Assembly: GCA_014859215.1 (NCBI GenBank)
Contig: JACUUS010000018.1
Location: forward strand, 1 to 21,129
Direction: 5' to 3'
Source: Dehalococcoidia bacterium
GTDB lineage: Bacteria; Chloroflexota; Dehalococcoidia; SZUA-161
Length of the DNA stretch: 21,129 bases
Position numbers and translations under genes: made by a program. This document shows, piece by piece, positions 7,711-14,265 of the stretch (positions within the stretch are counted from its first letter, which is position 1; each line of letters begins with the position of its first letter). The notes beneath the pieces were generated by a model. The model had not been told where the DNA came from and searched no databases. It saw only the letters and a list, made by a program, of their open reading frames with translations.

Positions 7711-8480
7711 CAGTCCTCCTCCTCACCAAGATAGGCGGCGATCACTTTCTTGTCCTTTTGCACCTGCGGGGCTGTGCCCTCCGCTATCTTCTTGCCGCCG
7801 TCAAGGACGATAACCCACTCGGCAAGGCCCATCACCAGAGGCATATCGTGCTCGACCAGCAGGACGCTGATACCCATCTCGCGTATCCTGCGTATAAGGT
7901 CGCTGAGGTCCCTCTTCTCAAGCGTGTTCAGCCCGGCACCCGGCTCGTCCAGCATCAGGAATTTCGGCTCAGTGGCAAGCGCGCGCGCGATGGCAAGAAG
8001 CTTCTGCTGGCCGAGGGGCAGGCTGAGAGCATTCTCATTGGCCAGCCTGGCCATACCCACCAGGTTCAGGTACTTCATGGCATTCAACGAGATGGTCTCT
8101 TCCTGACTGTGCGACTTAGGGAGACGTAGTGAGGCCTCAAGGAACCCGTAGTTGGTGCGTGGATGCTGGCCCACCATTACGTTCTCAATCACGGTCATGT
8201 TTCCGAAAAGATAGACATGCTGGAAGGTGCGCGCGATTCCCAGCTTCGCTCTCTTGTGCGGAGGAAGGTCTTTCAAAGGTCTCCCGTTGAAGTAGACTTC
8301 ACCGCCGGTAGGCGGATAGACACCGGTAACGAGATTGAAGAAGGTGGTCTTCCCTGCGCCGTTAGGGCCTATTATGGCCGTGATCTTATCTTTCTCTATG
8401 ACGGCATTGACTCTATCCACGGCTACAAGACCGCCGAAAGCCTTAGTGAGTTCCCTGGTCTCAAGAACATGCTCAGTCAA
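7710..8480 (-). CDS. livG: Branched-chain/aromatic amino acid ABC transporter, ATP-binding protein LivG
   Basis: This is the second ATPase subunit of the Liv-type importer, 256 residues from the chosen start. Walker A GPNGAGKTT is near residues 38-46, the signature region reads LPLGQQKLLAIARAL, Walker B is FLMLDEPGAGLN and the H-loop is LLVEHDMPLVM. The C-terminal AAYLGEEED is typical of LivG. The open frame begins at 8582, but that extension lies inside livM and resembles no LivG. The TTG at 8480 overlaps the livM stop, has GGGAGGA eight bases upstream, and gives the standard start (TEHVLETRELTKAFGG). Coupled translation with livM is likely. The TTG start would lower expression relative to an ATG. 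Confidence 0.93.
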   Translation of the reverse strand: MTEHVLETRELTKAFGGLVAVDRVNAVIEKDKITAIIGPNGAGKTTFFNLVTGVYPPTGGEVYFNGRPLKDLPPHKRAKLGIARTFQHVYLFGNMTVIENVMVGQHPRTNYGFLEASLRLPKSHSQEETISLNAMKYLNLVGMARLANENALSLPLGQQKLLAIARALATEPKFLMLDEPGAGLNTLEKRDLSDLIRRIREMGISVLLVEHDMPLVMGLAEWVIVLDGGKKIAEGTAPQVQKDKKVIAAYLGEEED

Positions 8481-9522
8481 AGCTGGATTCCTCCCGCTCG
8501 ACGGGCGGCCCGGCCGTTGTCGGAGCGGCACGCTTGAGTCTTGCCGGCAACAAACGTCCAGCCGTCTCCCGGCGTGCGGCATAGACCTGTTTCAGTTTGA
8601 CGAATACACCCTCCGGCATAAAGATCATCACCAGCACCAGTATCAGGCCATAGACGGCGATATCCAATTTCCCGAAACCGAGCAGCAGCTCGTTGCTCAA
8701 TAACTGGATGGTGGCCGCCCCGAATATCGCGCCCCAAATACTGGCCAGCCCGCCGACCACCGCCATTACGACTATAATCACCGAAGCCAAAAAGTCAAAA
8801 GGCTGGGGGCTCACAAAGCGAAGATGATGCACGAACAGGCTTCCGGCAAGGGAAGCATACACAGCGCTCAGGACGAAGATCTTTACCTTGAACTGGGTTA
8901 CGTTGACTCCCAGAGATTCGGCGGCTTCCTCGCTGCCGTGAACGGCCCGCAGCGCTCGCCCGATCCGTGACCTGACCATGTTCTGGGATAGGAGCAGTAC
9001 GGCCAGGGTGAATCCCCAGACAAGGTAATAGCGTTTGAACGGCGTATCGAATACGAAGTTGCCGGCCGAGAGAAACGGGATGCCGGCCATCCCATCCGGG
9101 CCGCCGGTGAACTGGGTGAGCTGCCGGAACAGGACGTACATCACGAGACCCAGGCCCAGAGTCGCCATGGCCAGATAGTTTCCCCTGAGCCTGAAGATCG
9201 GGTACCCAATTATGTAGGCAAAAGTTCCGGTTGCCGCGGCTCCAATGCACATTGCCAGCCACGGGTTAAACCCATAACCCTTGGTAAGCACCGCGGAGAA
9301 ATACGCCCCCATCCCGTAGAACGCGGCCTGTCCGAGAGAGACCTGCCCGGTGTAGCCCAGGAGCAGACATAACCCGACCGTTACCATGGTACTAATGCCT
9401 ATGAAGATCACAAGACTGGTATACTGCCCCAGGAACCAGTTGAAGGGTATCAATGCCAGGAATACCAGCATCCCCACGATTGCCAGGTGCCGCCACCTAA
9501 TCTTGAGTCTGTTGGAGATCAA
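8473..9522 (-). CDS. livM: Branched-chain/aromatic amino acid ABC transporter permease LivM
   Basis: This inner-membrane permease of the Liv importer has 349 residues, about eight to ten hydrophobic segments and the BPD_transp_2 family motif GYTGQVSLGQAAFYGMGAY (about 55-73). The EAA-like cytoplasmic loop GRALRAVHGSEEAAESLGVN contacts the ATPases. A hydrophilic C-terminal tail of about 35 residues rich in Arg, Ala and Pro follows the last membrane span. The start is TTG at 9522, which overlaps the livH stop by 4 bp (TTGA) and has GGAGG seven bases upstream. It forms the pore with LivH. Confidence 0.94.
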   Translation of the reverse strand: MISNRLKIRWRHLAIVGMLVFLALIPFNWFLGQYTSLVIFIGISTMVTVGLCLLLGYTGQVSLGQAAFYGMGAYFSAVLTKGYGFNPWLAMCIGAAATGTFAYIIGYPIFRLRGNYLAMATLGLGLVMYVLFRQLTQFTGGPDGMAGIPFLSAGNFVFDTPFKRYYLVWGFTLAVLLLSQNMVRSRIGRALRAVHGSEEAAESLGVNVTQFKVKIFVLSAVYASLAGSLFVHHLRFVSPQPFDFLASVIIVVMAVVGGLASIWGAIFGAATIQLLSNELLLGFGKLDIAVYGLILVLVMIFMPEGVFVKLKQVYAARRETAGRLLPARLKRAAPTTAGPPVEREESSFD

Positions 9523-10403
9523 GTCCGCTCCTCCGCTGCAAGGGTCCCGGACCGGATGAGTAAGACCAGCATCAGGACTATTATAGCTATAGCATCCTTA
9601 TAGGCGGAAGTGAATGGTCCCCAGTTGACGGCCACTGCCAGGGCTTCCACAATGCCCAGCGTGAATCCTCCTATCACGGCCGCGATTGGACTCTTGAAAC
9701 CTCCGATAGATGCGGCCACAAAGCCTTTCAACCCGGTAAGCACGCCGATGTTGTAGGCGGTCAGTGTCAGCGGCGCCATCACGACCCCGCCGATGCCCCC
9801 CAGCGCTGTGGCAAGGCCAAAAGCGATAAGTCCCATGGTCCGTGCATTGATTCCGACCAGGCCCGCCGCCCCCGGGTTTATCGCACATGCCTTCAGGGCT
9901 TTGCCGACCATTGTATAGGTCAGGAAAAGGTGCAGGAGTACTGTTACCGTAATGGTCGTGCCCATTATCCACAGGGCCTGGGGATGGATATAGGCTCCGG
10001 CGAAGCTTATGGACTCATACCCCGTGAAAAACGGCGGGCGCACATGGTCCACGCCCCAGACTTCACCCGCGATGCCGCGGATGAATATTGCGGACCCGAT
10101 GGTAATGATTATCAGGCTTACAACGGAAGCCCGCCGGGCGGTCCGGATTGCGAGCAGGTACAGCAGGATGCCGATGACGGCCGCTCCCAAAACAGAGAGG
10201 AGCAGGGACGGCACCAGCGGGATGCCGTATGATACAGCCAGCGTAAATGACAGCATCCCGCCAATCATCACGAACTCGCCCTGGGCGAAGTTTATTATGC
10301 GGGTAACAGCGTAGATGATGGTGAAACCGAGGGCCACGAGGGCATAGATGCTGCCCTGCGTCAGTCCGGAAACGAGGTATTGCATGAATTGGTCGCCTGA
10401 CAT
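9519..10403 (-). CDS. livH: Branched-chain/aromatic amino acid ABC transporter permease LivH
   Basis: This is the partner permease of LivM (294 residues, normal length), a polytopic membrane protein. Family features include GLTQGSIYALVALGFTIIYAVTRIINFAQGEFVMIGG at the N-terminus (two membrane spans joined by the LivH hallmark NFAQGE) and the ATPase-contact loop GKALKACAINPGAAGLVGIN. The IGGFKSPIAAVIGGFTLG segment is also typical. The ATG at 10403 follows GAGG. It is separated from livK by 84 bp containing a terminator-like hairpin, so its transcription probably depends on partial readthrough from livK or on an unseen promoter. Confidence 0.95.
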   Translation of the reverse strand: MSGDQFMQYLVSGLTQGSIYALVALGFTIIYAVTRIINFAQGEFVMIGGMLSFTLAVSYGIPLVPSLLLSVLGAAVIGILLYLLAIRTARRASVVSLIIITIGSAIFIRGIAGEVWGVDHVRPPFFTGYESISFAGAYIHPQALWIMGTTITVTVLLHLFLTYTMVGKALKACAINPGAAGLVGINARTMGLIAFGLATALGGIGGVVMAPLTLTAYNIGVLTGLKGFVAASIGGFKSPIAAVIGGFTLGIVEALAVAVNWGPFTSAYKDAIAIIVLMLVLLIRSGTLAAEERT

Positions 10404-10422
10404 GTATGGCCTCTGTTGAGAG

Positions 10423-10453
10423 AAAAAAGGGGGAAACGCGCTTTCCCCCTTTT
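10423..10453 (-). terminator. Intrinsic terminator-like hairpin between livK and livH
   Basis: Read on the minus strand, AAAAGGGGGAAA is followed by a GCGCG loop, then TTTCCCCCTTTT running into further T residues: a perfect 12-bp stem, 5-nt loop and T-tract. It begins 35 nt beyond the livK stop. The same inverted repeat is palindromic, so it could also stop plus-strand transcription. In binding-protein-dependent importers such an intercistronic element typically makes the binding protein more abundant than the membrane subunits, which is the inferred role here. Confidence 0.75.
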
Positions 10454-10487
10454 ATATCAGTCTAAAGGCTGCGAAAGAGTCCGCAGG

Positions 10488-11669
10488 TTAGTCGATCCAA
10501 GTCCATTCGCCATCGATGATCTTTATCATCACAATGGACCCGGGCGCCATGCCCAGGTGGTCTGTCGGGGTCATACTGAAGACGCCGCCGGTACCGGCAA
10601 AACCCTCTATGCTCTCGACATAGTTCCTGATAGCCGCTCTTGCTTCCGTGAGGCTCAAGCCTTCCGGCAACTCCTCGAGGGCCATGACGACCATGCTGAG
10701 CGCGTCATAAGCGTGGCCGCCAAAAGTATTCACGGAACCAACTCCATACTGGGCTTCGTAATCGCTCTTATACTTGGTCAGGACTGATTTTTGCGGATCG
10801 CCATCGGGAACAATGTCCACAACGAGCAATTTCCCTGCCGGGAATATGACTCCGTTCGCCGCGCTGCCGGCTGCGGTGATGAAATCCTTGTTTGCGATCC
10901 CGTGGCTGGCAAACAAAGGTATAGTCATCTTAAGTGTTTGCATGTCCTGGGCCACTATGGCGGACTCCTTGTCCGTCGCCCAGCAGACTACAGCCTCAGC
11001 GTTGGTGCCCTTGATGCGAGTCAACTGTGCCTGCATATTGGTGTCTTCTGAAGCGAATGTCTGGTCCTCGACGATGGTGATACCGAACTTGCCGGCTTCT
11101 GACAGGAGGAAGCCTCTTCCTCCAGCCCCGAATCCCGAGACATCCGTTAACAGTGCGATCCGGGATAGTCCTTCTCGCTCAAAATACGAATAAAGCTCAT
11201 TGACAACCTGCAGGTCAGCCTGCGGTGTCTTGAAGACCCAGTATCGCTCCTCTATGGGTGTGACTATGTTGATGCCTGCCGCGAGTGAGACAAGAGGAAT
11301 TTTGGCTGTGGTCACTATGTCTATAAGTGCCATACTGTTACCCGTGGTGCTGGGTCCGATTATCGCCATGACCTTGTCAGTTTCGATCAACCGGTTCGTC
11401 AGTGTGGCGCACCGCTCGGCATTGGTCTCGTCATTGTAGATTATGACTTCCAGTTGATGGCCGTTGATGCCGCCGGCGTCGTTGATCTCTTTCACCATCA
11501 TCTTGATGGTATTCTCCTCCGGCTTGCCCAGGTGTGAAGCAGCGCCGGTAAGTGACAAGACAGCACCGATCTTGTAGGTTTCCTTTGCTTCGCCGGAGCA
11601 ACTCATGCTTGCGACCGCAAGTACAGCCGCAAGGGCAAGGAGAGTTGCCCACCTCATGTATTTGCGCAT
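10488..11669 (-). CDS. livK: Branched-chain/aromatic amino acid ABC transporter substrate-binding lipoprotein (LivK type)
   Basis: This is an extracytoplasmic type I periplasmic-binding-fold protein (Peripla_BP_6/LivJ family), 393 residues from the chosen start. A basic N-terminus and hydrophobic stretch (about 8-22) lead to SMSCSG, where the Cys is the probable lipid anchor. The lipobox is imperfect, with Ser at -3. The mature part opens with YKIGAVLSLTGAASHLGKPE and carries IIGPSTTGNSMAL, FGGHAYDALSMVVMALEE and other family landmarks. The frame extends upstream to 11822, but ATG at 11669 has GGGAGGAACGGA directly ahead and gives a proper signal peptide. It is the first gene of the importer-iorAB-paaK run. 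Ligand class is uncertain: LivK-like proteins bind Leu/Ile/Val, Phe, or aromatic acids, and downstream genes favour an aromatic ligand. Confidence 0.92.
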   Translation of the reverse strand: MRKYMRWATLLALAAVLAVASMSCSGEAKETYKIGAVLSLTGAASHLGKPEENTIKMMVKEINDAGGINGHQLEVIIYNDETNAERCATLTNRLIETDKVMAIIGPSTTGNSMALIDIVTTAKIPLVSLAAGINIVTPIEERYWVFKTPQADLQVVNELYSYFEREGLSRIALLTDVSGFGAGGRGFLLSEAGKFGITIVEDQTFASEDTNMQAQLTRIKGTNAEAVVCWATDKESAIVAQDMQTLKMTIPLFASHGIANKDFITAAGSAANGVIFPAGKLLVVDIVPDGDPQKSVLTKYKSDYEAQYGVGSVNTFGGHAYDALSMVVMALEELPEGLSLTEARAAIRNYVESIEGFAGTGGVFSMTPTDHLGMAPGSIVMIKIIDGEWTWID

Positions 11670-11733
11670 TCCGTTCCTCCCTTTCATTTTACCCGGCTTA
11701 ACAGACTGCATAATCTGGACTGAACGTGGAAGG

Positions 11734-11753
11734 CCAAGCAGGCAAACGCTTGG
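11734..11753 (-). promoter_or_regulatory. Leader hairpin at predicted livK transcription start
   Basis: The inverted repeat CCAAGC / GCTTGG (6 bp perfect, 8-nt spacer) spans the expected +1 of the livK promoter. It could be a 5' stem-loop that stabilises the mRNA, or an operator half-site pair. Six base pairs can occur by chance, so the call is tentative. Confidence 0.35.
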
Positions 11754-11756
11754 GAC

Positions 11757-11785
11757 ATTATAACGGATGAGAGAAGCCTCTGCAA
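11757..11785 (-). promoter_or_regulatory. Sigma-A-type promoter of livK operon
   Basis: On the minus strand, TTGCAG (11785-11780), a 17-bp spacer and a perfect TATAAT (11762-11757) precede livK, giving an expected start near 11750 and a leader of about 80 nt. The -35 matches consensus at only three positions, which leaves room for activation. Confidence 0.6.
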
Positions 11786-11841
11786 GCTCCTCTTCTTTGC
11801 GGCGAAGAGTACAATCGGGCAAGAGCGTTCAACGAGAGTGA

Positions 11842-11871
11842 TTGACCTGGCCCTGCCGCGGGAGCTATATT
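11842..11871 (+). promoter_or_regulatory. Sigma-A-type promoter of the phosphoesterase gene
   Basis: TTGACC (11842-11847), an 18-bp spacer and TATATT (11866-11871) give an expected transcription start near 11878, about 48 nt before the ATG at 11926. The TTG of this -35 box is in frame with the gene and could be mistaken for its start codon. The promoter is divergent from the livK promoter, with about 57 bp between their -35 boxes. Confidence 0.6.
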
Positions 11872-11925
11872 AGCTGTGAAGTCCTGAATTCGTGCTTCCA
11901 GTCTAGACCTGGCAGGTATTCCGCT

Positions 11926-12414
11926 ATGAAAACCGTACGGATAGTGGTAATCTCGGACACGCATGTGGAAGGTATCCACCAGCTGCATCCAGATCTTGTC
12001 GCAGCATTGAAGCAGGCGGATATCATAGTCCATCTCGGGGACTACACGGGCTCGAAGCTGGTAGAGGACCTGCGGGAGCTAGGCGATTTCCGCGGGGTGC
12101 GCGGTAATATGGACCAGGATGCGTTCGCAGCCCGGTTGCCTGATACAGCCGTCATTGAGGTTAACGGCAAGAGGATAGCACTTATCCATGGATCAGGAGC
12201 GCCTCGGGGGATCGAACAGCGCATCCGGTCAAGCTTCAGGGACGTGAATGCGGTCCTTTACGGGCACAGCCATGAAGCAAGGAACGAGCTGGTAGAAGGA
12301 GTGTTGATCTTCAATCCTGGCAGCGCTACGGGAAAATTTCCCGGACGCAGAAAGAGCTACGGGCTCATGACGGTCAACGACGATCTGAAGGCTGAAATTG
12401 TTGAGCTTCACTAG
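11926..12414 (+). CDS. YfcE/MJ0936-type metallophosphoesterase
   Basis: This is a compact calcineurin-like phosphodiesterase of 162 residues, cytoplasmic and needing divalent metals. The metal-binding set is complete: DTH (11-13), GDYTG (Asp 39), GNMD (Asn 61), HG (His 88) and GHSH (113-116), with the family tail NPGSAT. Proteins of this group (YfcE, MJ0936) hydrolyse phosphodiesters in vitro; physiological substrates are mostly unknown. The in-frame TTG at 11842 falls in a promoter -35 box, so ATG at 11926 is chosen, although only a weak GCAGG lies ahead. The gene is monocistronic and its last 41 bases overlap the 3' end of the convergent DUF502 gene. Confidence 0.9.
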   Translation: MKTVRIVVISDTHVEGIHQLHPDLVAALKQADIIVHLGDYTGSKLVEDLRELGDFRGVRGNMDQDAFAARLPDTAVIEVNGKRIALIHGSGAPRGIEQRIRSSFRDVNAVLYGHSHEARNELVEGVLIFNPGSATGKFPGRRKSYGLMTVNDDLKAEIVELH

Positions 12415-13066
12415 AACCCGGCTCTATTCGTAATTCCGGGAGTATCGGTTCTTCCTCTGTACTATCAGCGACGGGCACGACATCCAGTGTCTCATCGGCG
12501 AAAGTGAGTTCCTCGATAAGTTCTCGCGTATTCCTTCCGAATGAGGTTGTAATGCCGTACACCTCGCCGAAGTTAATCTTGAGCGGGATTACCTGCTCCC
12601 GGGTCACAAATATGATAGGCAGGCCGCTCCAGGGGACCGGCGCGGACGGAGAGTATATCTTGTACATGACCCGGACTTGACCGTCCTTGCTCTTCATTTT
12701 CTGCAACCCTGTGAGAGCCCCGATGAAATAGGCTCCCTCGGAGAAGCGAACCAGGACTCCCGGCATATCACGAGCGCTCTGCGGTATTCGCCCGTCTCCG
12801 AGGAACCAGTTCAGTACAGGCACTTTGGACAGCAGTATTCCGACCCGATTGGACATTCTGTTCGGCGAGAAGGCCCAGCCCACGAAGAGGATTACCATGA
12901 CGCTGAAGACTATTGTGAGTGGTATTACAAGGTCCTGGTTGTGAAAGAGCGACATGATAACAGGCCGCCATACCCTGGAAACGATGTCGAGCACAAAATA
13001 GATGATGAAGGCCAGCACGCCCAGCGAGAATGTTATCAGTATGCCTCTGTTCAGAATGCTCTTCAT
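12374..13066 (-). CDS. DUF502-family membrane protein
   Basis: The 230-residue protein has two hydrophobic segments near the N-terminus (about 7-27 and 45-66) and a soluble C-terminal part. The segment VPVLNWFLGDG and the stretch VYGITTSFG after PWSGLPIIFVTREQVIPL match the pattern of DUF502 proteins, in which a Pro-Ser/Trp-Gly hydrophobic turn precedes a short strand. No function is established for the family. The acidic, Pro-rich tail (about 190-230) is probably disordered. The frame extends to a TTG at 13156, but that TTG is the -35 box of a good promoter. ATG at 13066 is the best start after the leader hairpin, with no strong SD, so the start is uncertain (ATG at 13111 is the alternative). 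Confidence 0.75.
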   Translation of the reverse strand: MKSILNRGILITFSLGVLAFIIYFVLDIVSRVWRPVIMSLFHNQDLVIPLTIVFSVMVILFVGWAFSPNRMSNRVGILLSKVPVLNWFLGDGRIPQSARDMPGVLVRFSEGAYFIGALTGLQKMKSKDGQVRVMYKIYSPSAPVPWSGLPIIFVTREQVIPLKINFGEVYGITTSFGRNTRELIEELTFADETLDVVPVADSTEEEPILPELRIEPGSSEAQQFQPSDRR

Positions 13067-13090
13067 GCGCGATCCATGTGCAGGCGGTAA

Positions 13091-13122
13091 CTTGCCGGCT
13101 GGGTTCACCATTCGCCGGCAAG
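13091..13122 (-). promoter_or_regulatory. Leader stem-loop at predicted DUF502 transcription start
   Basis: A perfect 9-bp inverted repeat, CTTGCCGGC (13091-13099) and GCCGGCAAG (13114-13122), is separated by 14 nt. The predicted transcript begins at or next to its first base, so the mRNA would start with a stable GC-rich hairpin. Possible roles are RNA stability, control of translation or an operator for a dimeric repressor. Confidence 0.55.
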
Positions 13123-13127
13123 AATAG

Positions 13128-13156
13128 ATTTTACACTGTCCCTTAACGCCTTTCAA
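13128..13156 (-). promoter_or_regulatory. Sigma-A-type promoter of the DUF502 gene
   Basis: On the minus strand TTGAAA (13156-13151), exactly 17 bp, then TAAAAT (13133-13128). Each box has five of six consensus bases. Expected start is near 13121, immediately at the leader stem-loop, about 55 nt before the chosen ATG. Confidence 0.7.
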
Positions 13157-13339
13157 TGAAAGAAAAGTGAGTCAGAAATAGACATAAGTACCGCCGGCGT
13201 TGAGGGGGCCAAGTAAGGGATGTACGGGTTTGTTACGGCGCGGGCGCGCAGAGAGCCTGGTACCGGCGTGTCGGTGAAGCGTCTTGCCGGGTCTGCATGT
13301 AAAGAATGAATTGGCTGCGCGGTAGCCCGGGTCCTCTCC

Positions 13340-14047
13340 CTATGAACTGCTCCCCGCCTGAATAAGGCCGTCCCGGACCGCTATATATACGGCATGCGCG
13401 CGGTAGTTGGCGTTGATCTTTCTCAATATCGCGCTGACATGGTTCTTGATCGTCTGGTCGCTGATACCAAGCATGCCGGCTATTTGCTTGTTCGAATTGC
13501 CTTCTGCGATCAAATTCAGGACTTCAGCCTCTTTCGGTGTCAGGGGGGTCGATACTTCCTGCTCGACCTGGCTGAGCGAGGAAATGTGCTGGAACTGCCT
13601 CAATACGTGGCGCGCAACCTTTGCCCTGCTCGTTACCAAATCGTTTATTGGATATTCACCCGTGCAAGCCTGCTCAATAGTCTGGAGCAGGTCCCCGGGT
13701 TTGCAGTGTCGGCTCATGAGGTAGGCTACCGCCCCCGTCTTCATCACTTCAAGCAGTTCTTCGTCGTTCTCGTACTGGTTGCCGCTTAGTGCGATGACCC
13801 TGCTGCCCGGAAACCGCCGCGCAATCTGCCTTCCAAGTTCGAGACCGCTCAGTGACGGATAGTTGATGTCGAGGAGCACGATATCGGGCAGGCTTTTCTC
13901 CACCAGTTCGATTACGTGCCCGGTTTCAGCAGAAGCCGGATCCAGGACTTCAACGAATTCGAAACGGTCCTGTTCGAGGAGGGTCTGCCGCAAACCCGCT
14001 CGTGAGAAAGGATTGGTGTCGATTATGAGGATACTGAGCTTACGCAC
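13340..14047 (-). CDS. NarL/LuxR-type response regulator with degenerate receiver domain
   Basis: This 235-residue DNA-binding regulator has an N-terminal receiver domain (about 4-125) and a C-terminal LuxR-type helix-turn-helix (about 168-230; LTPKEAEVLNLIAEGNSNKQIA then ISDQTIKNHVSAILRKI). The phospho-acceptor position Asp 60 (LLDINYP) and the Ser/Thr switch position (Ser 88) are kept. The N-terminal acidic pair is Asp10-Thr11 instead of Asp-Asp, and the conserved Lys of YLxK is Ser 112 (AYLMS). Phosphorylation-dependent switching is therefore doubtful. The start is GTG at 14047 with GGAGGG just upstream and a near-consensus promoter. No histidine kinase gene is adjacent. It is divergent from the secreted IPT-like protein at 14266, a possible target by position only. 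Confidence 0.92.
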   Translation of the reverse strand: MRKLSILIIDTNPFSRAGLRQTLLEQDRFEFVEVLDPASAETGHVIELVEKSLPDIVLLDINYPSLSGLELGRQIARRFPGSRVIALSGNQYENDEELLEVMKTGAVAYLMSRHCKPGDLLQTIEQACTGEYPINDLVTSRAKVARHVLRQFQHISSLSQVEQEVSTPLTPKEAEVLNLIAEGNSNKQIAGMLGISDQTIKNHVSAILRKINANYRAHAVYIAVRDGLIQAGSSS

Positions 14048-14071
14048 TGGCCCTCCGGTTAGTGGGGCGTC

Positions 14072-14100
14072 ATAATAACCCGCCTACGTCTTATTGTCAA
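14072..14100 (-). promoter_or_regulatory. Strong sigma-A-type promoter of the response regulator
   Basis: On the minus strand TTGACA (14100-14095, perfect), a 17-bp spacer and TATTAT (14077-14072, five of six). Expected start is near 14065, giving a leader under 20 nt. This is the closest to consensus in the window and suggests constitutive expression. Confidence 0.75.
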
Positions 14101-14265
14101 GTAACACGCATCATGGAAAGCCTTCCGCGTGGTTGGTTCAGAGTCTGCGGAGTTCCCGCGGTTCGACAGCTTTCGGTTACGCTCCCATCTGATGTGGACT
14201 TGCTGTTGTATAAAATTGTGACCGGTGAGGGAAGTTCGGGCACGAATTAAGTACAGGAATGAGAA

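Noticed and set aside
13157..13339. Possible small gene or RNA between DUF502 and the regulator
   Set aside because: No frame with a start and SD site and no convincing terminator hairpin was seen. Only scattered GC-rich repeats of the CCGGCG type are present.
14209..14214. TATAAA as a -10 box for the IPT-like gene
   Set aside because: No acceptable -35 lies 16-18 bp upstream and no TGn extension is present. It is mentioned only within the divergent-spacer finding.
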